Assembly (NCBI GenBank): GCA_013368315.1
Contig: JAACJM010000072.1
Span: 124,001-188,000, forward strand
Direction: 5' to 3'
From: Tetrapyrgos nigripes
Taxonomy: Eukaryota; Basidiomycota; Agaricomycetes; Agaricales; Campanellaceae
DNA length: 64,000 nucleotides
Part shown: positions 21,985-34,561 of the stretch, in pieces
Layout: each line of letters starts with the position of its first letter
Position numbering within the stretch: position 1 is the stretch's first letter
Program-made: the position numbers and the translations under genes
Notes under the pieces: generated by a model
What the model was told of the DNA's origin: nothing
Databases searched by the model: none
Seen by the model: the letters and a program-made list of their open reading frames with translations, nothing else

Positions 21985-22647
21985 TTACAAGCCAAGGTTG
22001 ATAGGAGTGCAGCCAATAGCAATGATTCCGTTCTATGTCGATATGTCATTGTCAGAACAAGAAACCAAGAAAGAAAACGAAAAAGACACTCACAAAGTTG
22101 TTGTTCTCGCAGCAGACGGGCTGAGCAGTGCAAGAGTTGCCACCAACGCCGATGACAGAGATGGGAGAGCAAGTGACACCGCTGTTGAGGTGGAGGTCTC
22201 GTTAGTACTATGGTTGAGCAGAAGAGGTGTTGCATAGACGTACACAAGGACGTTAAGATCACTAAGAACGATACCCAAAAGACCGAGAAGGAGACCAACG
22301 GAGGAGCTGGAAGCCTTCTGGACACTGTTGCAGCCTAGGGGTCCGTCAGCTCAGGTGTCGTAGAAATAATGCAAGACAAGAAGAAAAACTCACACTGCAG
22401 GCTCCCAGTGTTACATTGACCGCCACCGCTGCTGACGGTTGTCGTGGTTGGCGGGGAGGTAACCGTCACAGTGACACTGCAAGAGATGCAAGAGAGAATC
22501 GTCAGTGACATCTTCAGAGACGCGTCGAGAAGGCAGCTGCACTCACACTGGAGTAGAGTGAGGAGCACCGCCGGGAAGTGCACTGGCGACCGCAAGGATA
22601 GCAAACGCGAAGAGCGTGAAGAGGGCAACTTTGGTACCGGCGAACAT
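21985..22647 (-). CDS. class I hydrophobin
   Basis: Five exons (22647-22547, 22476-22394, 22334-22244, 22181-22094, 22032-21985) give 136 residues. A signal peptide ([15 protein letters not shown]) is followed by a short Pro/Thr/Val linker and then the eight-Cys pattern: [10 protein letters not shown], a 32-residue loop with [41 protein letters not shown] and GCTPINLGL. The C3-C4 spacing and hydropathy are class I. Hydrophobins are secreted and self-assemble at air-water interfaces on aerial hyphae and fruiting bodies. One intron splits the second Cys codon. A TATA box lies ~95 bp upstream. This is one of three hydrophobins in the window. Confidence 0.93.
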
Positions 22648-22740
22648 TGTGTTGAGAAGAGTAATGGGAAATGGAGGAGAGAGGAGTGTAGTAGAACTAG
22701 AGGAACCTTGTTCGACTGAAGAACTGAGTCTTGCACACCA

Positions 22741-22750
22741 GCTTTTATAC
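22741..22750 (-). promoter_or_regulatory. TATA box GTATAAAAGC of hydrophobin 1
   Basis: GTATAAAAGC lies on the minus strand ~95 bases before the ATG at 22647. The identical decamer precedes the other two hydrophobin genes in the window. Confidence 0.7.
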
Positions 22751-23810
22751 TCGCATGAGCTCAATGGCGAGCGCTTCTTTCCCTCTCGGAAAAACATAAA
22801 CTGACTTGTCCAGACCCGAGTTTCTATCGGCCTATCGGTGTTAGATGCATACACGAACTGAACAGGAACGGTATGTTAAAAAACGCTATTCGGCTCGGAG
22901 GAAGACATGTGTTCGACATTCCTGAGATACAAAGCCCTGTAAATGTCTAGATGAGTTTTGATAGTACGTACGTCCGAGCCACCAAGTCGTAAGTTGAGAG
23001 ACGTGAGAAGCAAAAACAAAATGTGGATGAAGGATAACTAGGTACCATCTTGGATCCTATCAGAACATGTGGAGGTGAGGTCAATTTTAGACGAAAATCT
23101 TTGCATGGAACACACACGGAGTACGTGTTGCTCGGACCTGGACTTTGAAAGAGGCGAAGCACTGACGTGAAAGTGTGATGAAGAAGCCAAGGAAATGAAA
23201 GCAAGAGATTCCAGACCTATACAACAAGGGTCTCGGGCCCTTGGTCTCGGTATTGTAGGTGCGCGGTGAAGAAGTTTGGAAGAGCCCTATATGTTGCTTT
23301 GACATGAAACGGGCGCCGAGGCCGAGTGTTTAGAATGAGCCTTTGAATGCCTTCAAATCTGTCAGTGTCACGGAGAGGATGTGAGTTCCGTTCATTGTGC
23401 TGAACCAATGAAAACTCACTTTACGGCAGTAGGTTTCTCCGCATACAACCACCCCACGAACGTCGAAATGGGCAGTTGGCATCTCGGAACTCCCGTTGAC
23501 TTCAGTTCTCTTCCAAGGGCAACGTCCTCATCTCATTGGTCTCATACTCAGCCCAAAAGCCACTCAAAACTTGCCCAAGGCTGGAGATATTCCAAAATTA
23601 TGTAGGTTCCATGGAGAATAATTTCAATCGTGGATACGCAGAATGCACTAATGTAAGGATAACGTGAGAGAGAAAGAAAAAGATCAACACCACGACAGGA
23701 CATGAAGGAGAGAAAACACCATTGAAAGACTACATAAGATTCCGTAAAGGTATATGGGGAGAATCCCTTTCTCCTTTTCGATGAAACAACAGTGTAAAAT
23801 CTATGCCTCT
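22751..23810. other. intergenic between hydrophobin 1 and beta-tubulin
   Basis: This stretch contains the hydrophobin promoter region and the tubulin 3' flank. No gene, repeat or RNA was recognised. Confidence 0.4.
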
Positions 23811-25639
<1,829 letters not shown>

Positions 25640-27321
25640 GCTGGGGAAAAGAAGAGGAATCAGTCAAGTGGACCGGGTACAAAGAAAGTGGTACGAGAAA
25701 ACACGCGGGGTAGGAAACGCGCTTCACGACCGAAGTTTGGGCACGGATGGCTTCGATGGACGTGTAGAAGAGTAGAGCAAAGCAAACGACGAGGGCATAC
25801 CTGAACTATGAGGAGGGATTGAGAGGACGTCGACGAAGGAGAGGCTCAAATTAATTCTGAACGCAAACCCAACGTGGTAGGCGGACTTTAAAAATTTTTC
25901 AAGCGAGGCTCACGTGCCACCGAGGCGAGGCGGCACGATCTACTTACCACACTGCTCAGTACCGACCTACCTGCCTGCAAATGCTCAACAGCTTCCCTGA
26001 AAAAGCAAACTATGTATATCTCAAACTGCTATCTAACCTGGGAATACTACCTTCCTGTCTCGGAGGAACTGTACCTACTGCATGACTGTCTTCCATTCGG
26101 GCACTCACAAGGCACTCATGTCTTGGGTCCAGCTGGGTCTCGGTGCTCCTTTATAATTAACTCCTTCTCGGTCTGATCAAGAACGGCCTGTTCTGCCTCT
26201 CTTCACAAAACCCACGAAGAAAATATTAATGATTTCCGCCTGCGAGAATATCCAGGCTTGACTCTTCTGTGACTCTGAGGCCTTCTGAAAATTTCAAACT
26301 ACATACTGTATACTGGGACCTTGCAGATGCCGTTATCGAATCAGATGGATAACCCATGCTTTTAGTGTGCCTCAAAGGATGTTCTTCCCCCGCGAGTTTG
26401 CTGTGAGTCCATCTTTTTCTCTTGAAAAACTTATTCGCTTCGCTTCACCTTCGTCCCTATCATCTTCATTGGACGTTGAAGTAGCCTTAGGAGGCAACCC
26501 TGCCCCCTTTTACAGGTAGCGATGGTATACATAGAGCTGGCCTGCTCTGCCCGGTCTCATGAAATACTTCTGTCTTTCTGTTCATTTCTTCTCAAGGATC
26601 CGCGTATTCCACTTTTTTTCTTTTCTTTCCCTTTCAGTGAACAGGCCGGTCCCGATGGGATACATCTGGAAGCTTGCTGGGACCTGGCTTCTATGTTTCT
26701 CGTTCTGTTCGCTTCGCTTCAGCTTCGCTTCGTTATGTGTTTGAGGGCTCCATGCGTATCCAGTGTATTCAGTGGATTCGCTGGACTGTCAATTTTTTGC
26801 CAACACGTTCAGAACATGAGGGTCTTCCTTTGGTCCTTCCCGCGACAACTACTTAGTACTTAGTACTCACTCTATTGATATCGATATCGGGACCTTCGTT
26901 GAAACTGTCACGCATATCCATCCAGCGTCCTTGTATTTGTTTCTCAATCGATTTACACAGTACGTACATACACCATTCCGTCTGACGTAAATGGTCGAGT
27001 CTGGGAACTCTGATAAGGGCAGGAGCGCCATGAACCCATATGGCTAAGACTTATTTTCCCTTGTCCTCGGGTTTACTTGGCGAAAATACTACTTTGACAG
27101 CCAATCGACAGCGTCAAAACGCCTATCCTAGCATATTGGCTGGACATGCTAAGCATCTTAACAATGGTTGGTTCCAGCAAATGAAAAACCGAAAGACCGA
27201 AGAGCAAATGACCATTGTTTCACCGTTCATTCACAAGTTTATAGTAGATATGAGCCAATCATGGTACAGGCAGGAACACCCAATGAAAATCGACTAGCTT
27301 CGGATCCCTACTTACTACAAC
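25640..27321. other. intergenic, tubulin promoter side
   Basis: This 1.7 kb gap between two minus-strand genes holds the 5' flank of beta-tubulin and the 3' flank of hydrophobin 2. GATATCGATATC lies near 26877. Plus-strand frames at 26522-26863 are Phe/Ser-rich pyrimidine tracts and unconvincing. Confidence 0.4.
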
Positions 27322-27956
27322 TTAGAGACTGATGTTAATAGGAACGCAGCCAATGGCAATGATCCCGCTGAAGTTGTTGTTCTCGCAGCAGACGGGTTGA
27401 CTGGCGCATTCGTTTTGGCCTGGTAAAATAACGCGCGCTCAGTAACTTATATCTAGGACATCACAGAAGACTGAAACTCACCAATGCCGAGGATGTTAAT
27501 GGGGGAGCAAGTGATACCACTGTACAGGTGATGAATAGGTGAGAAGGACTAAAAGCGTAAAAAAAAAAAAATAATGATCAACGTACACGAGACCTTCAAC
27601 TCCCTGGAGAACGACGCCGAGCAAGCCCAAAAGGACACCAACAACGCTGGAGTCAGCCTACAACACACTTTGGTCAGAAAAAATATTCATCGAGAGTTGT
27701 ACAGGCTGGACTTACACGCTCCAGCGAGTTGCAGCAGTTGATAGTCCCGGTGTTACACTGGCTGACAGAGGTCACTGTCGTAGCAGGAGCCGTCTAGAAG
27801 GAAAGGGTCAGAACGTTGATAGTAGAGCCGTAGACTCGTACATACCACAGTAACGGTCGTGGTTACTGGGGGGTTGGGCTTAGTGGGTGTGGCAGCAGCA
27901 AGGAGTGCAAAACCAAACAGGGCAAGGAAGAAGAGCTTGTGGACGCGGGCGAACAT
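27322..27956 (-). CDS. class I hydrophobin
   Basis: Joined exons give 131 residues: a signal peptide (FFLALFGFALLAAATP), a short Thr/Val linker, then [53 protein letters not shown] and GCVPINISL. All eight Cys and class I spacing are present. Compared with the other two copies an extra intron sits inside the Ile-Gly segment between Cys 4 and Cys 5, with the downstream exon starting at QNEC. A TATA box lies ~65 bp upstream. Secreted surface-active role as for the family. Confidence 0.92.
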
Positions 27957-28018
27957 CTTTACGCTTCTGAAGGTTCTGAACAGGGAGTGCAGATGGGGAC
28001 TAGCAAAGAGACTGACGG

Positions 28019-28028
28019 GCTTTTATAC
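28019..28028 (-). promoter_or_regulatory. TATA box GTATAAAAGC of hydrophobin 2
   Basis: This is the same decamer as in front of the other hydrophobins, here 63-72 bases before the ATG at 27956. Confidence 0.7.
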
Positions 28029-29084
28029 TCGGGGATTCCTAGTCGAGGGCCTGGAATCAGTATTCATACATATGCATATGCAATAAGCTGCCAACGCCCA
28101 GCGGAACTGTCACGGATTGTACTAGTATCAGGTACACAATGATTACTGTACGCGATTGGTTCAAGGAAAAACGCTGAAAAAACGACGTCAATTTTGACGA
28201 GCTCTGCGAGAATGAATTGTTCCTGTCAATGAAACCTCGAAGCCGAGCCGAGACGAATGATTAATGCCACAAAAAGGTCGTAAAGCGGAGGATGATGCGA
28301 TGGTCGTATGGTACAGTAGCTGCGAAATTTGATGCCACTTCCTTTTTTGGAATTTAGCTCCGGGCTGGTTTCTGACTTACTTACTTTTTGATTCGGGATG
28401 GGTCAGGACATATGAAAGAAGACCGCTGCACCACTTTTCTAGCGTTGCGAAGGCTGCGTTGAAGGAGAGTGAAGTAAAAGATTGTGACCCGGCACCCCGG
28501 CACCCTGCCATCAATTTTCGCAGCTACTGTAAGCGGGGATGATAGCCCGGGCATGCTGCCACTCCACACATCGTGGAGGAACTTGATGAACTAGCCAAGC
28601 CTTTCAAGCAAAGGGAACCTGTACGACCGTGGGTTAAGCTTCACGAAAACGGCTTAATGGGTAGGTCTGATTCAACAAGGTAGACAGAGTTTAGGGGAAT
28701 TGCCACAAAATTCTGACCACTGGAATTGACGCGGCTGACATTGAGCTGCTAAATTACAGAAACCTTCAGTTAAGACGACGGCCGCAAGGTAAGTATATAC
28801 ATAGAGCTTTGGATGATTTGCTGCACAAGCGCCAATGGCGGCGGCGGCGTTCAGCTGCCGACGATATCTGAGCTATGTAGGGCAAAAGGAACCGGAACTG
28901 CCAAGGAACGTGAAACTGTTGAAGAGGTGTAATGTATCATGCAAACAAGAATCAGGGAAGCTTCGAAGGGTTTGATGTGCACACTTAGGTCGTGGAACAG
29001 AACAGAGAGCTAGAAGTTCTTCGCCGCTGAGTTGGCGGAGCCCGGACCGCCAGGTTGAAGTTCGCCCTGAAATATTTCCGATGG
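28029..29084. other. intergenic, nothing recognised
   Basis: This kilobase lies upstream of hydrophobin 2 and in front of the left arm of an inverted repeat. No coding exon, RNA gene or known transposon feature was seen. Confidence 0.4.
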
Positions 29085-29194
29085 TACCGTTGCCGAGGAG
29101 TATCAGGTCAAAACGTTTGGACTCTTCAAGCCTCTTGGGCATCTATGGACTCAATTCCAGTGAATTGGGCTGTTAATTATACTCAAGTTACGTA
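29085..29194 (+). repeat. inverted repeat, left arm
   Basis: About 110 bases match the reverse complement of 29827-29956 at ~90% identity. Long identical blocks share the reverse-complement words TGACCTGATACTCCTCGGCA and GAGTCCAAACGTTTTGACC. The arm lacks an ~18-base segment present in the right arm. About 630 unannotated bases separate the arms. Homology stops at both ends without an obvious target-site duplication. Confidence 0.75.
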
Positions 29195-29826
29195 TGTACA
29201 CAGGTTTGCGATTTGTCAGTCCGCTCTACAGGTGCAGTTGTGGGATTTGCGGACAAGAAAGAGAGACTGAAAGGGAGAATATGAGCAAAAAACATGGTCG
29301 TTAATTACGGATTGTTCGGGCAACATTCCATCACTTAAGCTTTTTTCAATACGCTCCGCCACAATACTACCCATTAACAAGCAAGTAAAATCGTCAAATA
29401 TTAATTGCACGTAGGCGACTCCTGAAAACTCACAAGATCGGAACACAAACAAACAAATTGTCTTATATGAGCAGCGCCTTGGAGAGAGCACTAGGTAGAA
29501 AATTGACGAAGATCAAAAAAACTAATTTGGTAATTGATGTCTGATTCGTCGGAGTCATGACGACATTGAGGTGAATAATATTACGAAAGTTCGGAAAGTG
29601 GCCTCAATTGTCAGACGTAGGAGCCTCAGAGGAGGATCCTGACAAGGAAAGTGAACAGAATCTCACCTACCGCTGCAAGGTCAAACCCAAACTCGCGTCT
29701 TGTCGGTACATATTTATTTCCATTTAAAACATGGCAAAACCTGTATACATACTGCCGTTGATCGCCGAGTCGGACACACAAGGAAGCCGGACAAAACGAA
29801 TTGTCCGAATAGCCGATTCAATGCAG

Positions 29827-29956
29827 TACGTAACTCGAGTATAATTGGCAGCCTAATTCACTGGAATTGAATGAAGGAAGCCGACGGCGAGCCCATAGAC
29901 GCCCAAGAGGCTTGAAGAGTCCAAACGTTTTGACCTGATACTCCTCGGCAACGGTA
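29827..29956 (-). repeat. inverted repeat, right arm, touching the deubiquitinase start codon
   Basis: This is the partner of 29085-29194. It ends two bases before the ATG at 29958, so the arm is effectively the promoter and 5' UTR of the UCH37-like gene. The other copy is that promoter duplicated in reverse. Confidence 0.75.
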
Positions 29957-29957
29957 G

Positions 29958-31819
29958 ATGGACAACAATGGTCATCCCGGTCCAGATCTCGTCGGAGGTC
30001 CTTTTGCAGTCATTGAATCTGATCCAGGTGAGCATTTGTCTACTTCTTTCGCGCTTGGTTCGCTAATATGTTGTGGGTAAGGCGTATTCACTTCCTTAAC
30101 TCGCAAACTAGGTAAGTTGCTCCTGGCATCTCCGACCAATTGCCATGAAAATTTGTAACTAGGCATCAAAAATATCGACTTTGTGGAGCTCTACGATATC
30201 GAACCATGGGCCGTCGACCATCTCAAAAATTTGCACGGTCTAATCTTGTGCTTCCACTACGCTAAGGACTCTCATCGGCCAGCTGACTTTGAAGATCCTG
30301 CAGCTGAGCGCGTTTGGTTTGCCAACCAGCTCAGTGACGATGCATGTGCAACTCTGGCTATCCTCAATGTTGTCTTCAACTGCCCTTCATTAGATATAGG
30401 ACCGACTCTAGAATCATTCAAGACAGAGACGAGTCAAATGTCGTCGGTGGTCAGTCTCGAACATCATGTTTTTGGTCCTGGTATTGACGTTCTAATGACA
30501 CAGATAAAGGGTTTGGCCATCTCTAGCTCCTCTTATATCAGAAATGCACATAACTCATTCGCTCGGTGAATCATCATCTACTCGTTCAATGCTCCAGTCT
30601 AACTTTTCCTAGTCCAGCTGACCTCCGAGGGGCTCTGAACACCATATCTATTACAACACTCAATGCCCATGCAGCAGCTCAGAAGAAGGCCAAGCAGAAA
30701 GCCAAAGAATCAGAGAAGCCACCACCCAAAAAACGCGGTCGGAAACCCAAGGAGAAAACCAGCACTGAAAAATCTGCTAAAAATAAACCCGAAGACTCTA
30801 GCAAGAACGAAGAAGAGGCTTACCATTTCATCGGCTACGTACCTGCCCATGGAAAAGTTTGGGAGCTCGATGGGTTCAAATCTGGGCCTCTCGAGGTCGG
30901 CGAGTTGGCTAATGCTCATGCAGGGAGTTCTGGTGTTCTGGACTCTTCACCCTCATCTTCCCGACTTCCTGATGCACCGCCTGCATTTCTTTCCACTCAA
31001 GGGTGGATGGACGTCGTGCGTCCTGCTTTACGCATGAAGATGCAAAAATACGGCAGTAGCATCCGGTTCAGCCTCCTTGCACTCGTCAGTGGGACATATG
31101 AGCGTGCCAACGATGAATGGGAATATTGGAGACGGGATCGAGTTGTATTGGAGAGGAGGTTGGATGAAGTGGATCCTGGCAATTGGAGAAGCAAGGTTTG
31201 TCGCCTTCTTATATAGTTTTTCCAGTTTTTCAAGTTTTTTCTAGGTGGATCCAAATAATCTGCTTGGCGCAGCGGAGCATGCATTTACACATCCGCTCTC
31301 TCAATCAAGAATATTTGCAGCCGATTTTGCCTCTCGGCGAAATAAGAGAGACATGTCTATCTTGACAATGTCTGCTGTTGGGGAACTCTGTTCAGAATGG
31401 GAAGAGACAGTGAAGAATGTTGTCAAGGCGAAGGTAGACCTGGAAGATGAGCTGAGCAGGGCCAAAAGAGACCATGTATGTCTCTTCTCCGTCCTTGTTG
31501 ATCTTCCACTGTTGAAATCTCCTTCGTCTAGTCGGAACACCTGAAACGAACGCACGACTACGAGCCATTCTTAGCAGAATTCGTAAGATGCCTCGAAAAC
31601 GAAGATTTACTGGACGATTTGCTTGATTTGCGCTTTGGTGGACGAAAGAAAGCCTCGCAAAACAAGGACGGATCAAGAGGGCCTGCCAAAAAGAAGATGA
31701 GAGGGTTGGATGCGGACGACGATGACAGCAAGTACAAGAATGATGATGAGGATTGGGAAGAAGGTTCTGAGGAGATGATTGACAAAGACGACGATGATTG
31801 GAAGCCAAATCGGCGATGA
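29958..31819 (+). CDS. UCH37/BAP1-type ubiquitin C-terminal hydrolase (peptidase C12)
   Basis: Seven exons (29958-30027, 30082-30111, 30163-30449, 30504-30565, 30613-31195, 31245-31475, 31532-31819) sum to 517 codons. The UCH core shows Gln and Cys in FANQLSDDACATLAILN (Cys ~95), His in YHFIGYVPAHGKVWELDG with the partner Asp, and NAHNSFAR. After it comes a coiled ULD-like region ending HDYEPFLAEFVRCLENEDLL, as in UCHL5, which works with the proteasome or INO80. At 516 residues it is well above the ~330 of UCHL5. The excess is a Lys-rich insertion in the active-site crossover loop containing KKRGRKPKEK (AT-hook type) and an acidic C-terminal tail. Both suggest chromatin contact, by inference. 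Confidence 0.88.
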
Positions 31820-31995
31820 GCTTGATGTATTTCTTGCAGCGAACAATGCACTAGGATTACTGTCATTGCGCTGTGCACGGATGAAGCTGAACAGTAGTGT
31901 CTGTCTTGGAACATGTATAATAATACAAATTTGCGCATTTGTACTTCGTATATTACTGAATTTTCTCAATACCGCCAAACTTGTAGTGCCCTCTA

Positions 31996-33907
31996 CTAGA
32001 TCAGCCCCTGGCACTGCACTCTCAGCATCTCCTCTGCTCTCATTAGCTCATCCTTCGCTGGCGGAGTTGTCAGTGACCACGACCAGCGATCGCTAAAGCT
32101 CTGCTGCAAAAGTGAAACCCAAGATAAATCGTTCGTTGACATTACTGATAAAATAAAAAAGAGCATAAGCCAAAAGGAACAACGAGCTCATACATTTACA
32201 TGCCTTGACCACTCTTCGATGGAGATATGAATCCCTCTCCGTTAAACTCATAATCAATGCCCTGCTCCTTCGCGCGAGATTTGATCGAGTTACAGACTGG
32301 CAGTCGTATCGTATCATATACTTGAAGCATCCGAGGTACAAGCTGGACAATGTCCTTCTTGGTGAGTGTAGGCGAGTTGGAGTTGAGGAAGAGGGGCAGG
32401 CAAGCGATGATGCCTCCGAGTATGTAGCCGTCCTGACCAGATCTGCATTTAGCTAAGAGTCCACAATACCAGGGCTCAAGCTGCTCACTTCCATTGCTAG
32501 AGCGGCGCCAGTACCAAGATGCGGTGTCCTAACAGAATAAGCAGGTTCTCCGGACTGTATAGCGGCGCTTACATTGCATGCGCAGCATCCCCAAGTAGGC
32601 CAACACGTCGTTGAGGAGAAATGTAGGTATCCAGCGGCCTTAGGTCCTGTATAGCCCAGCAAATAGGTTTCTCAATACACTGCGTTAATAACCAATCAGC
32701 AGGAACGGAAGCGGCCAGAATAACAAAAAGACCTTGAGCATGTCGGTGACTTCGGGCTCCCATTCTTTGTATTCCTCCAAGATTTCTTCAGTCGTGCTTT
32801 TGCGAACCTCCGGACCATTGAGAGGCTTGCCCTCATCTTCCAAGTGAGAAGAATATGCTACAACGTTGATGGCAGTGCCTTGGCTTATCGGATAGACGAC
32901 GAGATGCTGCGCAGGGTTCTCATTTAACGTTATTGGAATGTAGAGAAAGATGATAACCACTGACCTTGGATTTACCACAGTACTTGAGACAGACATCAAG
33001 CAGTCATCTTCGAGCAAACGCAAGAACATACATACAATGGTAGGTTCTTCAATCGTACGATGACCCGGTGACACCTGTTCCAGCTTTTCCTTTGGTATCA
33101 AACCTCTGTAGGCGAGTGAACCCGTATAAAATATGCCATTGTTAGGTTGACTAGCCAGGCATTTCCGTGCGACTGAATGAATACCATCTGCACCAATCAC
33201 CATGTCGTAGGACGCTGTTGCGCCATTTTGGAAAGTGAGATTGACCTCGTTGGGTGTTTCAGAGAATTGAGTTAGTCGATGAGATAAATGTATATTGCAG
33301 AAAGGAGGCAGGTGAGCCACAAGTATCTTCTGAACGTCCTGTCGGTGGAATGATGTACTGCCGCCTGGAATATGGGAGAATGAGCTTTTTACACAGTAGA
33401 CCTTCTGACTGCTTACCTAGCATAAATATCCGATGGAATGTCAATCCATCTTGTTGGTCAGCTTTCCTGAACGCGAATGCGAGTTCTGCGCAACGTTCAT
33501 TGAGCAGAAGGAACAATGCATGAATAGGACGCTCACTTTCTTCTTCACTGAAAGCATCACGCTTTTCCCTTTCCGACAAGACTGCCTTTAAATCCTGCTC
33601 CAATCCAATGGCTTGAAAAACTTTCCACGTCCTTGGCCACACCGTGATACCTGCACCAATGTCCGCTATCTGGGCTGCGGATTCGTACAGGTCGATAGAG
33701 AGTATTTGTTCAATGTCTATTCCCTCAGAGGCGGACCATTGGGCTGCTATAGAGGTGGCTAGAGTCAACCCTCCAATACCGGCTCCGCTGGAAATCAGTT
33801 ATCAGCATCGCTGTCTGGTTATAACCCCAGAGCACAGAAAAGAGAATTTACATGATTGCAAGACGCAATTTCCGGGACCCATCGGAATCAGTGCAGTCGG
33901 CGTTCAT
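31996..33907 (-). CDS. FAD-dependent monooxygenase, salicylate hydroxylase type (copy 1)
   Basis: The start at 33907 gives KLRLAIIGAGIGGLTLATS, the FAD dinucleotide-binding motif. It is followed by GAGITVWPRTWKV, the DG motif (YDMVIGADGIHSVARK), an 18-nt exon for YCGKSK, and the second FAD motif RRVGLLGDAAHAMTPHLGTG. These are class A flavoprotein hydroxylase marks; the enzyme would use NAD(P)H and O2 on an aromatic acid, but the substrate is unknown. The last intron (32203-32145) begins with GC (CAAG|gcatgt). Reading through it gives an early stop. Splicing gives the tail VMSTNDLSWVSLLQ..LLI-type end that copy 2 shares, so I end at 31996. It is convergent with the deubiquitinase, 177 bases apart. 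Confidence 0.85.
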
Positions 33908-34561
33908 AATCCAGATAGGTTCAAGGTAATTGTGTCACCAGGCCTAGGGCAATCAAAAGGAGGAACTGGGTCGTCGAATGGCTCCCCCCGGGCTTCCCAT
34001 GTTATTCCACGCTGTAGTCATACGACCTTCTCCCGCTCAAGGGACTGAATAGAAATCAGATCTGAGGAAGAGTCGATTTGAGGTGTTGGAAATAATTTCT
34101 GATTGTTGTTGAGATGAGTGTGCTGTATGTCTGAAGCAGAACTTGGACGATGTTTGGGAGAGACGCGAGCACGACGCGACCACGACGCGACTCGCTTCGA
34201 CCACGGCCTTCTTCAATGCCTGCCAACTGTCTGATAAAACTGAAATGCCTTGAAAGCGTAGTTCGACCATTCGACTCGTGCCATGCTAGTGGTCTGTGTT
34301 GACAAACACGATGATGATTAGAATCGGCGTAGATATCAAGGATGTAACCAGGAAGTTCGACGTGGATTTGCGCGTTTAAGTTCAACTTTGCGTACTTTAA
34401 GTGAGTCCGGAATACCAGCTCGAGGATTGTCCACATAGTATTTCCAAACATCTCGTATCTATCTATGGATGGTCCTATAATACAGATCTGCCTGTGTGCC
34501 AGGGCTTGATATATCCTACTTGAATTAAACTTGCTCTAAATCACCAAACCTAATGAACCCT
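33908..34561. other. intergenic between tandem monooxygenases
   Basis: This is the promoter side of copy 1 and the 3' flank of copy 2. It contains near-repeats of GCACGACGCGACC around 34165-34190. No gene was recognised. Confidence 0.4.

Noticed and set aside
26522..26863. 113-codon plus-strand frame upstream of beta-tubulin
   Set aside because: Phe/Ser/Leu-rich reading of a pyrimidine tract, no conserved feature.
29195..29826. DNA transposon between the inverted-repeat arms
   Set aside because: No transposase fragment or target-site duplication; the arms are promoter-like and end at a gene start.
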